DNA from: Pseudomonas syringae
Lineage (GTDB): Bacteria > Pseudomonadota > Gammaproteobacteria > Pseudomonadales > Pseudomonadaceae
DNA: 64,000 bases
Direction: 5' to 3'
Assembly: GCF_001698815.1 (NCBI RefSeq)
Contig: NZ_LGSI01000044.1
Location: 32,869-96,868, forward strand
The notes beneath the pieces were generated by a model. That model did not search any database. It had not been told where the DNA came from and saw only the letters and a list, made by a program, of their open reading frames with translations. A program made the position numbers and the translations under genes. Below are positions 12,046 to 22,132 of this stretch, piece by piece (position 1 is the stretch's first letter; each line of letters begins with the position of its first letter).

Positions 12046-13717
<1,672 letters not shown>

Positions 13718-15112
13718 ATGGAATTTCTGCCGCTGTTCCATAACCTGCGTGGCAGCCAAGTGCTGGTCGTGGGCGGTGGCGAGATTGCCTTGCGCAAATC
13801 CCGCTTGATCGCCGACGCCGGCGCGATATTGCGGGTGGTCGCGCCTCAAATCGAGCCGCAATTGGCGGAGTTGGTCAAGGGTAATGGCGGCCAGCTGATT
13901 CTTCGCGGCTACCGCGAAAGCGATCTTGATGGTTGCGTGCTGATCATCGCCGCCACCGATGACGAGCCGCTCAACGCTCAGGTTTCCGAGGATGCCAAGT
14001 TGCGTTGCGTGCCGGTAAACGTCGTCGACGCGCCGGCGCTGTGCAGCGTGATCTTCCCGGCCATCGTTGACCGCTCGCCGTTGGTCATTGCAGTCTCCAG
14101 TGGCGGTGACGCCCCGGTTCTGGCGCGGTTGATTCGCGCCAAGCTGGAAACCTGGATTCCGTCGACTTACGGTCAGTTAGCTGGTCTGGCAGCACGTTTT
14201 CGCAGTCAGGTGAAGAATTTGTATCCGGACGTCACCCAGCGTCGCGCTTTCTGGGAAGAGGTTTTCCAGGGTCCGATTGCGGATCGACAACTGGCCGGGC
14301 AGGGTGCCGAAGCAGAACGGCTGCTGATGGCCAAGGTTGCGGGCGAGCCGCCTCATGCACCCGGCGAGGTGTACCTGGTTGGCGCAGGGCCTGGCGATCC
14401 GGACTTGCTGACGTTCCGTGCCTTGCGGCTCATGCAGCAAGCCGATGTGGTGCTTTATGACCGACTCGTGGCGCCGGCGATTCTGGACCTGTGCCGTCGC
14501 GATGCCGAGCGAGTCTACGTCGGCAAGCAGCGCGCCGATCACGCTTTGCCTCAGGATCAGATTAACCGTCAGTTGGTGGATCTGGCCAAGCAAGGCAAAC
14601 GTGTACTGCGCTTGAAGGGCGGCGACCCGTTCATCTTCGGTCGTGGTGGCGAGGAAATCGAGGAACTGGCAGCCCACGGCATTCCGTTCCAGGTCGTGCC
14701 GGGTATCACCGCCGCCAGCGGCTGTGCGGCCTACGCCGGGATTCCGCTGACTCATCGGGATCACGCGCAATCGGTGCGTTTTGTGACCGGTCACCTGAAA
14801 GATGGCACTACGGATCTGCCGTGGAACGACCTTGTTTCGCCTGCCCAGACGCTGGTGTTCTACATGGGTCTGATCGGTCTGCCAATTATCTGTGAAGAGC
14901 TGATCAAGCATGGCCGTTCGGCTGATACGCCTGCGGCGCTGATCCAGCAAGGCACGACGGTTAATCAGCGGGTGTTCACTGGCACTCTGGCTAATTTGCC
15001 GCAATTGGTGGCCGAGCATGAAGTCCATGCGCCGACCTTGGTGATTGTGGGCGAAGTGGTCAAGTTGCGTGAGAAACTGGCCTGGTTCGAAGGCGCTCAG
15101 GCTTCGGTCTGA
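13718..15112 (+). CDS. cysG: Siroheme synthase (CysG, trifunctional)
   Basis: Makes siroheme, the cofactor of sulfite and nitrite reductases, from uroporphyrinogen III. The 464-residue fusion has an N-terminal precorrin-2 dehydrogenase/ferrochelatase half with the NAD-binding motif [15 protein letters not shown] (residues 15-29) and a C-terminal uroporphyrinogen methyltransferase half starting near residue 216 with [20 protein letters not shown] and [17 protein letters not shown]. The start codon directly follows the serS stop. A bidirectional terminator follows. Confidence 0.96.
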   Translation: MEFLPLFHNLRGSQVLVVGGGEIALRKSRLIADAGAILRVVAPQIEPQLAELVKGNGGQLILRGYRESDLDGCVLIIAATDDEPLNAQVSEDAKLRCVPVNVVDAPALCSVIFPAIVDRSPLVIAVSSGGDAPVLARLIRAKLETWIPSTYGQLAGLAARFRSQVKNLYPDVTQRRAFWEEVFQGPIADRQLAGQGAEAERLLMAKVAGEPPHAPGEVYLVGAGPGDPDLLTFRALRLMQQADVVLYDRLVAPAILDLCRRDAERVYVGKQRADHALPQDQINRQLVDLAKQGKRVLRLKGGDPFIFGRGGEEIEELAAHGIPFQVVPGITAASGCAAYAGIPLTHRDHAQSVRFVTGHLKDGTTDLPWNDLVSPAQTLVFYMGLIGLPIICEELIKHGRSADTPAALIQQGTTVNQRVFTGTLANLPQLVAEHEVHAPTLVIVGEVVKLREKLAWFEGAQASV

Positions 15113-15150
15113 TGCCGGAATAACAATGCTGGAGTAACAGCGCCGGACAC

Positions 15151-15210
15151 AAAAACGCCGGACTGTTTGAGGCCTCTGATTCGAGAGTCTTCAAGCAGTC
15201 CGGCGTTTTT
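15151..15210. terminator. Bidirectional terminator between cysG and the glutathionyl-hydroquinone reductase gene
   Basis: AAAAACGCCGGACTG at 15151-15165 pairs with CAGTCCGGCGTTTTT at 15196-15210. The loop is long (30 bases), but the A- and T-tracts on both sides fit termination of the two convergent genes. Confidence 0.75.
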
Positions 15211-16217
15211 TATTGCCCGGTTTTGTGCCAGATGTTGCGTCCGGTCAAGCGCTCCCGATCATGGGCTGCGCTCAAATCCTGCTGCGGACCTTTAGGCACT
15301 ATGCCGGTCGGATTGATGGTGCTGTGACTGGCGTAATAGTGATGCTTGATGTGCTCGAAATCGACCGTTTCAGCCACGCCCGGCCATTGATACAGCTCCA
15401 GAAGCCAGTTGCGCAGGTTCGGGTAGTCGGCGATACGACGCTCGTTGCATTTGAAGTGGCCGTGATACACCGGGTCGAAGCGCACGATGGTCGTGAACAG
15501 GCGGATGTCGGCTTCGGTCAGGTATTCGCCGGTCAGGTAACGTTTTTCCCCCAACAGCACTTCGAGGGCATCGAGTTCAGCGAATACATCGTCGAAGGCT
15601 TCCTCGTAAGCGCCCTGCGACGTCGCAAAGCCGGCACGATAAACACCGTTATTCACGGCAGGATAAATACGGTCGTTCAGCTCATTGATCGGCTGCTGCA
15701 AGGCGTCGGGATACAGATCCAGGCGATTGCCGGTCAGCTCATCGAACGCAGAGTTGAACATGCGAATGATTTCAGCCGACTCGTTGCTGACGATACGTTG
15801 CAGCTTTTTGTCCCACAACAGCGGCACGGTGACTCGCCCAGTGTAATCAGCGGTATCAGCCAGGTAACGCTGGTACAGGAAATTGTGGTTGTCGAGCGGG
15901 TCGCCACTGGAGCCTTTTTCAACGTCGAAGGTCCAGCCGTTTTCGCGCATCAACCAGCTGACCACCGACACATCAATCAGGCTTTCCAGCCCTTTGAGTT
16001 TGCGATAGATCAGCGTGCGGTGGGCCCATGGACAGGCCAGCGAGACATAGAGGTGATAGCGACCGGCTTCGGCCTTGAAGCCGCCTTCGCCGGAAGGGCC
16101 GGGCCTGCCGTCCGCAGTGATCCAGTTACGGCGCTGCGCTTGCTCACGCTGGAACGCCCCGTCTTTACTGCTTTCGTACCACTGGTCGTGCCAGCGCCCT
16201 TCTACGAGAAGGCCCAT
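15210..16217 (-). CDS. Glutathionyl-hydroquinone reductase (Xi-class GST, YqjG/PcpF type)
   Basis: Reduces glutathionyl-hydroquinones to hydroquinones and glutathione in the cytosol. The 335-residue protein is far longer than classic GSTs, as expected for the Xi class. It has the catalytic Cys in VSLACPWAHRTLIYRKL (about residue 62), the acidic/aromatic WLMRENGWTF segment and the C-terminal helical domain with GEYLTEADIRLFTTIVRFD. The product may recycle benzoquinone-type adducts formed during aromatic catabolism, but this gene is in the core part of the window and no local link is visible. Confidence 0.9.
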   Translation of the reverse strand: MGLLVEGRWHDQWYESSKDGAFQREQAQRRNWITADGRPGPSGEGGFKAEAGRYHLYVSLACPWAHRTLIYRKLKGLESLIDVSVVSWLMRENGWTFDVEKGSSGDPLDNHNFLYQRYLADTADYTGRVTVPLLWDKKLQRIVSNESAEIIRMFNSAFDELTGNRLDLYPDALQQPINELNDRIYPAVNNGVYRAGFATSQGAYEEAFDDVFAELDALEVLLGEKRYLTGEYLTEADIRLFTTIVRFDPVYHGHFKCNERRIADYPNLRNWLLELYQWPGVAETVDFEHIKHHYYASHSTINPTGIVPKGPQQDLSAAHDRERLTGRNIWHKTGQ

Positions 16218-16311
16218 ATCTGACTCCCAATTCGTTGATTACGTACTTTGGAGGACAGTTTAGGCCGATTCGTTCGAACAAAAAGCGCAAAGGGTGGGGT
16301 GTAACGATCGG

Positions 16312-17313
16312 TTAAATCGATGTATCTCGATTTGCCCAAAAATGTTCCGCACGTTCGAAGGCTTCTTCTCGCGGTAACCCAAGACCGCGCAAGGCCAGTG
16401 CAATGGTGGATATCAGCGCGAGTTGCGGATAGCTGTCCTGCACCTCACCTTTCCACAAAGCGACCAATTGCTGCGGATCCAGCGTTGCCGGCTTCACATG
16501 GCGACGATCCGAGAGTGCAGGCCATTCTTCGTCCCAAGGCTGTCCATCGGTGGTGCCATAGAGATGACTGATGGTGTCAGGATTGATTTCAACTTCGCCG
16601 CCGTCACCTTTGACTACGATGGTGTGATCGCCAAGCAAGCCACTGGCGTCGCGATGAACGCTCTGATAACCCGGATGAAAAATGCTCTGCAAACCACAAC
16701 GCGCGCCCAGCGGATTGAGGATTCGTGCCAGCGAGTGAATGGGCGAGCGCAGGCCGAGCGTGTTGCGCAGATCAATCATGCGCTGCAATTGCGGCGCCCA
16801 GTCAGCGAGAGGGATGAACGCCAGATTATGTTGTTCAAGCGCGGAGCCGACTGCCTGCCAGTTTCGAGCCAGTGGAATGCCCAGTAATCCCAGTAGCTGT
16901 TCGCTATATAAACGTCCGGCGGTATGCGCGCCGCCACCGTGCATCAGCACTTTCACGCCGTTCTGCGCCAGGCATTTCGCCGCCAGCAGATACCACGGCA
17001 GATGACGCTTCTTGCCGGCATAGGTTGGCCAGTCGATGTCCACGGGTAGCGGCGGCGCATTCAGCCGTTCGCGTACAGCCTCGGTGAAACCCGCCAGCTC
17101 TTCTGCGCTTTCTTCCTTGTGGCGCAACAACATCAGAAAGGCACCCAGTTGCGTGTCTTCGACTTTTTCGTCGAGCACCATGCCCATGGCCTCGCGAGCT
17201 TCCTCGCGTGTCATGTTGCGGGCCCCGCGTTTGCCTTTGCCAAGAATGCGCACGAAGGGCGCAAATGGATGCTCAGCGGGAGTTTCAAGTGTTAGCGGGG
17301 CGTATTCAGTCAT
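16312..17313 (-). CDS. YbiB-like glycosyltransferase-family-3 protein (TrpD2)
   Basis: This 333-residue protein has the phosphoribosyltransferase fold of anthranilate phosphoribosyltransferase: helical N-domain with GKGKRGARNMTREEA and LGAFLMLLRHKEES, then the alpha/beta domain. The glycine-rich loop VLMHGGGAHTAGRLYSEQ stands where TrpD has its GTGGD motif. E. coli YbiB (TrpD2) binds nucleic acid rather than making tryptophan, and that role is more likely here. The ATG at 17313 overlaps the tusE stop as ATGA, so it is translationally coupled to the Tus genes; a TTG two codons upstream is less likely. Confidence 0.82.
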   Translation of the reverse strand: MTEYAPLTLETPAEHPFAPFVRILGKGKRGARNMTREEAREAMGMVLDEKVEDTQLGAFLMLLRHKEESAEELAGFTEAVRERLNAPPLPVDIDWPTYAGKKRHLPWYLLAAKCLAQNGVKVLMHGGGAHTAGRLYSEQLLGLLGIPLARNWQAVGSALEQHNLAFIPLADWAPQLQRMIDLRNTLGLRSPIHSLARILNPLGARCGLQSIFHPGYQSVHRDASGLLGDHTIVVKGDGGEVEINPDTISHLYGTTDGQPWDEEWPALSDRRHVKPATLDPQQLVALWKGEVQDSYPQLALISTIALALRGLGLPREEAFERAEHFWANRDTSI

Positions 17314-17645
17314 ATGCAATTGGTCGGCTTTGGCAGGCCCGCCAGTTTGGCGGCGAGTTTGGCAGGAGTGCCGTTGAACAGGCGATTGAGATGCATGCTA
17401 TTGCCTTTTTCGGGGCCAAGCTTCAACGCAGTGTATTTGATGAGCGGTCGGGTCGCGGGGGACAACTGGAATTCGGCGTAAAAGTCGCGCAGCGTCTGCA
17501 GAATTTCCACATGCTCAGGGCTTAGCTCGATGCCTTCCTGGATGGACAAGGCCTGCGCAACCTGCAGCGACCAGTCGTCGAGATCTGCAAGAAAACCATC
17601 CTTGTCCAGGGCAATTGCGCGACCTTCAACGGTTAATCGTTTCAT
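17310..17645 (-). CDS. tusE: Sulfurtransferase TusE (DsrC family)
   Basis: Last carrier in the Tus sulfur relay, which passes persulfide to MnmA for 2-thiolation of U34 in tRNAs for Lys, Glu and Gln. The 111-residue protein has the DsrC fold and ends KPTNCI, with the essential penultimate cysteine at position 110. It overlaps tusB upstream by four bases and the YbiB-like gene downstream by four bases. Confidence 0.93.
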   Translation of the reverse strand: MKRLTVEGRAIALDKDGFLADLDDWSLQVAQALSIQEGIELSPEHVEILQTLRDFYAEFQLSPATRPLIKYTALKLGPEKGNSMHLNRLFNGTPAKLAAKLAGLPKPTNCI

Positions 17646-17941
17646 AGCCAGGTATTGACCCGGTCGTAACGGATCGAAAGCTCAACAAATTGTGCATAGT
17701 CCACACGCTTTACCCAGCTAGGAACCGTCATGTTGCGCGCCTGAATATCTTCTTCAAGGGCATACAGCTCAAAGGTATTGACGCGATCTTGCAGCGCCTG
17801 CAATGGCGCGGTTGCCTGGGTGAGGGCGTAAGTGGCATCGCCGCACAACAACAGTGCATCGTTGCTGCCAAGCAGGCGCAAACAGCTGGTCAAGCGGCTG
17901 TCGGCGAATGGGGAGTGAGATAACACATGTAAGGTGGCCAT
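17642..17941 (-). CDS. tusB: Sulfurtransferase complex subunit TusB (DsrH family)
   Basis: Small structural subunit of the TusBCD complex that transfers sulfur from TusA to TusE. The 99-residue product begins MATLHVLSHSPFADSRLTSC and has the short DsrH fold. It contains LLLCGDATYAL, and ends in a WVKRVDYAQFVELSIRYDRV segment typical of TusB. Start overlaps the tusC stop by one base. Confidence 0.88.
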   Translation of the reverse strand: MATLHVLSHSPFADSRLTSCLRLLGSNDALLLCGDATYALTQATAPLQALQDRVNTFELYALEEDIQARNMTVPSWVKRVDYAQFVELSIRYDRVNTWL

Positions 17942-18303
17942 CAGATTGTGATCACGTGGTCGTAGCGGTCGATGAGTTCGGAAATATCCTGCTCCTGGGG
18001 AAGCTGGCGGATAGTAATGTTCAAGTTGCCGGGAAACATCCCACGCTCCGCAAGGCTTTTCCCACAGGCAAAAATATCTTCGATGCCAAACATCTCCAGT
18101 GCCTTGAGATTTGCCGTGAGGTCTTTCTGTTGCAAGGAGGCCGCGTCTTGCGCTTGATTCAGTTGAAGAACGCCGTCATCCATGAACAGCAGCCCGATCG
18201 GCAAATCGTAAGCGCCGCCTGCCAGCACGACGTCCAATGCTTCGCGCGCGCTCAATCCAGACCAGGGCGCCTGACGGCTGATCACCAGTAAAGACTTGGC
18301 CAT
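17941..18303 (-). CDS. tusC: Sulfurtransferase complex subunit TusC (DsrF family)
   Basis: Second subunit of TusBCD. The 120-residue product begins MAKSLLVISRQAPWSGLSAR and shows the DsrE/F fold with LPIGLLFMDDGVLQLN and the late segment GMFPGNLNITIRQLPQEQDI. It sits one base after tusD and overlaps tusB by one base. Confidence 0.88.
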   Translation of the reverse strand: MAKSLLVISRQAPWSGLSAREALDVVLAGGAYDLPIGLLFMDDGVLQLNQAQDAASLQQKDLTANLKALEMFGIEDIFACGKSLAERGMFPGNLNITIRQLPQEQDISELIDRYDHVITI

Positions 18304-18304
18304 C

Positions 18305-18697
18305 TCAAGGCCCTCCGAAACAGATAAGGCGATCGGCTGACTGCGCGGCGTCGTGCAACTGACCCAACCCGGAAAGCTCCCAAGGCGCGGTGAGATTGGC
18401 TGAAGGTCGCTGATAGCGCTGCGCTTCTTCTTCGTTCAACACCCCTCGGCGTAAAGCCGCCGCGATGCAAACGACACCATCAAGCTTGTTCTCGCTGACG
18501 AATTCGCGCCATTGCGCAGCGATGTCCTGTTCGTCCTGGGGTGCGACGACGTTGGCAGAAGCGCTGTAGACGCCGTCCTGGTAAAAAAACAGCCGCACGA
18601 TTTCATGTCCACCCGCAAGCACAGCTTGGGCAAACAAAAGTGCCCGGCGAGAAGAGGGCGCATGTGCGGCGGAAAAAAGGGCAATGGCGAACTTCAT
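18305..18697 (-). CDS. tusD: Sulfurtransferase complex subunit TusD (DsrE family)
   Basis: Catalytic subunit of TusBCD, carrying the persulfide. The 130-residue product starts MKFAIALFSAAHAPSSRRAL and has the active-site cysteine in LDGVVCIAAALRRGV, matching the conserved Cys of E. coli TusD. An in-frame upstream start at 18796 would add 33 unrelated residues, so ATG 18697 is preferred. First gene of the tusD-tusC-tusB-tusE-ybiB-like operon. Confidence 0.9.
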   Translation of the reverse strand: MKFAIALFSAAHAPSSRRALLFAQAVLAGGHEIVRLFFYQDGVYSASANVVAPQDEQDIAAQWREFVSENKLDGVVCIAAALRRGVLNEEEAQRYQRPSANLTAPWELSGLGQLHDAAQSADRLICFGGP

Positions 18698-18753
18698 GGG
18701 ATGCTCGTTCAGAGAAACTCCGGCAATGATAAAGAATTCACAGGCTCTAGACA

Positions 18754-18784
18754 GCAAAAAGCCCGCGATGCGGGCTTTTTGTTG
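18754..18784 (-). terminator. Rho-independent terminator after the Bax-inhibitor-1 gene
   Basis: AAAAAGCCCGC at 18756 pairs with GCGGGCTTTTT across an ATG-containing loop. It lies between the stop of the BI-1-like gene and tusD. The symmetric A/T tracts would let it work in both directions. Confidence 0.85.
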
Positions 18785-18799
18785 ACGCTTGACCATCTA

Positions 18800-19471
18800 T
18801 CAATCGTCGCGGCTCATGATGCCGAAGATTTGCAGCAGACTGATGAACAGGTTGTAGATCGATACATACAGGCTGACGGTCGCCATGATGTAGTTGCGCT
18901 CGCCACCGTGAATGATCGCACTGGTCTGGAACAGGATGCAGACGGAAGAGAACAGCACAAAACCCGCGCTGATCGCCAGTTGCAGCCCGCTGATCTGGAA
19001 GAAGAAGCTCGCCAGCGTCGCGCCCAGCAGCACGAAGAAACCGGCAGTGATGAAGCCACCAAGGAAGCTCATGTCCTTGCGGGAGATCAGCACGTATGCC
19101 GACAAGCCACCAAACACCAGCGCCGTCATGGCAAACGCCGAGCTGACAATTTCAGCACCGCCAGCCATGCCCAGATAACGATTGAGGATCGGGCCCAGCA
19201 GGAAACCCATGAAACCGGTCAAGGCGAAGGTCGAAACCAGGCCCCATGCGGAATCACGCAGCTTGTTGGTGAGGAAGAACAGGCCGTAGAAGCCGATCAG
19301 CACCACAAAAATGTTGGGATAGCCCACACGCATCTGCTGGGCGACAAAAGCCATGACGCCACTGAATGCAAGGGTTAGGGCCAGAAGGCCGTACGTGTTG
19401 CGCAGGACGCGGCTAACCTCTAGCTGATCGGCCTGCACGCCGTTATTAACTGCGTAATCCTGTTCGCGCAT
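18800..19471 (-). CDS. Bax inhibitor-1/YccA family inner-membrane protein
   Basis: The 223-residue protein has seven hydrophobic segments and the BI-1 signature around RNTYGLLALTLAFSGVMAF (about 23-41) and the C-terminal YNLFISLLQIFGIMSRDD. E. coli YccA modulates the membrane protease FtsH, and other family members are calcium-leak channels; the role here is not shown. ATG 19471 has AGGAG upstream and is preferred to an upstream in-frame start. It is followed by a terminator and flanked by tRNA-Ser. Confidence 0.88.
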   Translation of the reverse strand: MREQDYAVNNGVQADQLEVSRVLRNTYGLLALTLAFSGVMAFVAQQMRVGYPNIFVVLIGFYGLFFLTNKLRDSAWGLVSTFALTGFMGFLLGPILNRYLGMAGGAEIVSSAFAMTALVFGGLSAYVLISRKDMSFLGGFITAGFFVLLGATLASFFFQISGLQLAISAGFVLFSSVCILFQTSAIIHGGERNYIMATVSLYVSIYNLFISLLQIFGIMSRDD

Positions 19472-19593
19472 GGCGAAACTCCTAGTGGTTGAAATGTTGA
19501 GTTGCAAAGATCATAACAGAGAGCCCGCAAACGGCTACCCAGAGAGTTTGACAGCGTGTTTCATTCGGGTATTATGACGCCCGCAATGCAAGT

Positions 19594-19681
19594 GGAGATA
19601 TGGCCGAGTGGTTTAAGGCAGCAGTCTTGAAAACTGCCGACTGTAACAGGTCCTAGAGTTCGAATCTCTATGTCTCCGCCA
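19594..19681 (+). tRNA. tRNA-Ser (anticodon TGA)
   Basis: The acceptor stem GGAGATA pairs with TGTCTCC (one G-T wobble), followed by G and an encoded CCA at 19679-19681. The anticodon arm GCAGT-CTTGAAA-ACTGC gives anticodon TGA at 19628-19630 (reads UCA). The T-arm GTTCGAATC and a long variable arm identify it as serine-specific. It is the last feature of the syntenic core and stands at the junction to accessory DNA. Confidence 0.97.
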
Positions 19682-19694
19682 CTTTTTAAACGCT

Positions 19695-19720
19695 AAAGCC
19701 CTGAGATTTCAGGGCTTTTT
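19695..19720 (+). terminator. Rho-independent terminator after tRNA-Ser
   Basis: AAAGCCCTGA and TCAGGGCTTTTT enclose a four-base GATT loop, 13 bases after the tRNA CCA end. A clean terminator for the tRNA transcript. Confidence 0.92.
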
Positions 19721-19801
19721 CGTATCTGGGGTTTGGTGGCGATTTGGCGGGTAAACCCGTAAACGTTCCGCATTATTCCAAAGCCGTTCCGCATCGCCTC
19801 T

Positions 19802-20146
19802 TTACCTGTCGAACATAAGGCAGTAGTGGATCAGTTGATCTTCTACGCTTTGTTTTTGCGCCAGGATCAAGCCCACCACTACCAGTTGCTCATTCTCGAA
19901 AGGTTCGTAAAAAATTCGATAGCCGTCGTGGTTCAGCTCTCTGTACTGGGTGATGCCGAAGAGGCTAGCCTGGGAGCTAATAGGGTAGGCGAGTGGGTTG
20001 TTTGAAAGCAGGGCTTCGACCTCGACAATCAACCGAGATAGCTTCTGTTGTGCCCCAGCATTGCCAATGTGAGGCTGAAGATGGGTGATCTGCGAATACA
20101 GGCTTTGCTCAGCAGTTGAAGCGTACTGGATCTTAAACTTCGCCAT
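19802..20146 (-). CDS. RelE/ParE-family toxin of a type II toxin-antitoxin pair
   Basis: The 114-residue protein has the RelE/ParE pattern: N-terminal helix-rich part with [14 protein letters not shown], then the core strand [20 protein letters not shown] and [15 protein letters not shown]. In this superfamily members either cleave mRNA on the ribosome or inhibit gyrase, and I cannot tell which applies. Its start overlaps the antitoxin end by 14 bases, the usual TA arrangement. It is the first gene after tRNA-Ser, suggesting arrival with mobile DNA. Confidence 0.85.
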   Translation of the reverse strand: MAKFKIQYASTAEQSLYSQITHLQPHIGNAGAQQKLSRLIVEVEALLSNNPLAYPISSQASLFGITQYRELNHDGYRIFYEPFENEQLVVVGLILAQKQSVEDQLIHYCLMFDR

Positions 20147-20405
20147 CGTTTTCCTCTTGGTACTGATGGCAACGCTGGGCCAGGCGATTCAAGAGGGTGT
20201 CGCCCGAAATGAGTTTTCCCTGCTCCTTGTCGCGGGAGGCAAAAGCCATGAGCTTGATCAGGGCTACGGCCTCATCCCGGCGCTTGCGCTCTGCGTAGGA
20301 CTCGATCACATAAGCGGGAAGGCCATTTTGCGTCACCACCATGGGTTCGGATACGTCCAGCGTTGCTGCGTTCTTCTTCAGGTAGCTGATAGTTTCGACT
20401 CGCAT
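20133..20405 (-). CDS. Phd/YefM-family antitoxin
   Basis: The 90-residue protein begins [20 protein letters not shown], followed by [20 protein letters not shown], the N-terminal DNA-binding fold of Phd/YefM antitoxins. The C-terminal 40 residues are charged and would be the disordered toxin-wrapping part. It is upstream of the toxin and overlaps it by 14 bases. Such antitoxins usually repress their own operon. No operator is proven; a 14-bp palindrome lies about 95 bases upstream. Confidence 0.86.
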   Translation of the reverse strand: MRVETISYLKKNAATLDVSEPMVVTQNGLPAYVIESYAERKRRDEAVALIKLMAFASRDKEQGKLISGDTLLNRLAQRCHQYQEENDGEV

Positions 20406-21004
20406 AAGTCGGTGCCTCTGACAATTTATAGATAAGCCATGCCGACCCTCTCATGGGGTACGGTGCTGGTCCTGATGGCGAGGACTGGTCTGATAGTAGT
20501 CCAAATTTGGACCATGGTAAACGATCAGACATTGCGCAGGGGTATGCCTTTATTTATGTTGTGCGGTTACTGGTCTTCAGTCGACGGACTCCGAGTCAGA
20601 ATGCGATGCTCAATGCTGAAGAGCTTGGAGTCACCTCTAAAAACGTCAATGAGATGAAGAAAGGATCGACCAATCCCGATATAGCAGGGGCGGGTAACGA
20701 ATTGATAACCAGAGTGCGCCACTTTCGACTGCACTAAGTTGCCGGTCTTTCCGCTACGGCTCCAACATCAGTTTGCGCCAGACGATTGTGGGAGCTGGTG
20801 CTGAAGGTTTGAGATTTGATGTTGGCTGGAGTGCCCCGTGCTTGGGAGTGGGCAGCGAATCAGGCCATTCTGATACATCCCTGACATCGGCCCTTTCAGA
20901 TGCCTCGTCTGGCAACCCGACCGTTGGGTCGATCAAGAAATGTTTTTCGGCAATTTTATCCATTTCACTTTCTTCATTTTCTCGAGAGCGTGTCTGGAGT
21001 CGGG
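20406..21004. other. Degenerate intergenic stretch after the TA pair
   Basis: About 600 bases with no gene I can support. Short open frames exist on both strands (for example a 69-codon frame on the minus strand at 20754-20963 starting MDKIAEKHFLIDPTVGLPDE), but none shows a clear ribosome site or known family. Base composition is less GC-rich than the core. It contains a 14-bp perfect palindrome at 20499. It may be the remains of an integrated element. Confidence 0.4.
20499..20512. repeat. 14-bp perfect palindrome
   Basis: GTCCAAATTTGGAC reads the same on both strands. It lies 94 bases upstream of the antitoxin start in otherwise featureless sequence, and could be an operator or a remnant recombination site. 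Confidence 0.35.
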
Positions 21005-22003
21005 TCAGATCAGCCTGATCACTACCTTGCCTTTTGCTCTTCCTTGTTCGACATAGCTCAAAGCCTTGGCTGTCGACTCGAAAGAGAAGGTTTGGTCGAT
21101 CACCGGCTTTATAATTCCGGACTCGATGAGTGCCGTTATTTCGCCCAGCTGAGCACCGCTCTGACGCATATAGACAAACGCATATCTGACATTTTTTTTG
21201 CGCGCCTTTCTGCGGATGCTGCTGCTCAACACACGCATGACCAGGCCGAATACCCAGGACAGCCGTTGCTCTTCAGCGAACTCTGGCGTCGGCGGCCCGG
21301 AGATTGAAATGAGCTGGCCACCAGGCTTGAGAATGCTGAGCGATTTTTCCAGCTCATCAGCGCCCAGGCTGTTCAATACGACGTCGTAGTCCTGCAGGAC
21401 GCTTTCGACCTTTTGCTTCTTGTAGTCGATCACAATGTCCGCTCCCAGCGCCTTGACCCATTCAACATTGTTTGTGCTGGTGGTTGTCGCGACAAAGGCG
21501 CCCAGATGCTTGGCGAGCTGGATAGCAATGCTGCCGACGCCACCGGAGCCGGCCTGGATGAAGACCTTCTGGCCTTTTTTCAGCTTGGCGGTTTCAACCA
21601 GCACCTGCCAGGCCGTGAGCGCAACCAGTGGGAGCGAGGCGGCCTCTTCCATGCCGATGTTTTTGGGTTTCAGCGCAAGTGCTTCTTCGGGCACCGCGAT
21701 CAGCTCGGCAAATGTGCCGATGCGCTGTTCAGGAGGGCGCGCATAAACCTCATCACCCGGCTTGAAGCGCCGCACAGCGGAGCCCACGCCAACCACCACA
21801 CCAGCCAGGTCATTGCCCAGTATCAACGGGAACGAATACGGCAGGATCAGTTTGAATTCGCCTCTCCTGATCTTCGAATCGAGCACGTTGACGCTGGTCG
21901 CATGCACTTGAACAAGAACGTCATGGGCACCCACGTCAGGGGCGGGTACCTCGCTTATGCGTCCATTGTTTTTACCGTAACGGTCGATGGTAAATGCCTT
22001 CAT
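21005..22003 (-). CDS. NADP-dependent oxidoreductase, MDR (quinone oxidoreductase-like) family
   Basis: The 332-residue protein has the MDR fold: N-terminal GroES-like domain with VHATSVNVLDSKIRRGEF and a Rossmann domain with FIQAGSGGVGSIAIQLAKHL (about residues 146-165). No zinc-binding cysteines are seen, so it belongs to the zinc-free quinone oxidoreductase or enone-reductase branch. It probably reduces a small quinone, alkenal or enone with NADPH. It is on the same strand as the SDR and Old Yellow Enzyme genes, though 129 bases separate it from the SDR. Confidence 0.85.
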   Translation of the reverse strand: MKAFTIDRYGKNNGRISEVPAPDVGAHDVLVQVHATSVNVLDSKIRRGEFKLILPYSFPLILGNDLAGVVVGVGSAVRRFKPGDEVYARPPEQRIGTFAELIAVPEEALALKPKNIGMEEAASLPLVALTAWQVLVETAKLKKGQKVFIQAGSGGVGSIAIQLAKHLGAFVATTTSTNNVEWVKALGADIVIDYKKQKVESVLQDYDVVLNSLGADELEKSLSILKPGGQLISISGPPTPEFAEEQRLSWVFGLVMRVLSSSIRRKARKKNVRYAFVYMRQSGAQLGEITALIESGIIKPVIDQTFSFESTAKALSYVEQGRAKGKVVIRLI

Positions 22004-22132
22004 GTTGATTCAACTCTCATCGCATTGGCTCGCGGCATCGACGAATCCTGTGGGTGATTGTGGTTGAGGTCTCGAATCATGAGTTGTCATGTTGGGCAGG
22101 CGCTCTTGCACAAGCACCTGCTTCGCGATGTT

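Noticed and set aside
20453..20737. 94-codon open frame after the TA pair
   Set aside because: No ribosome site, no recognisable family; likely chance or remnant sequence.
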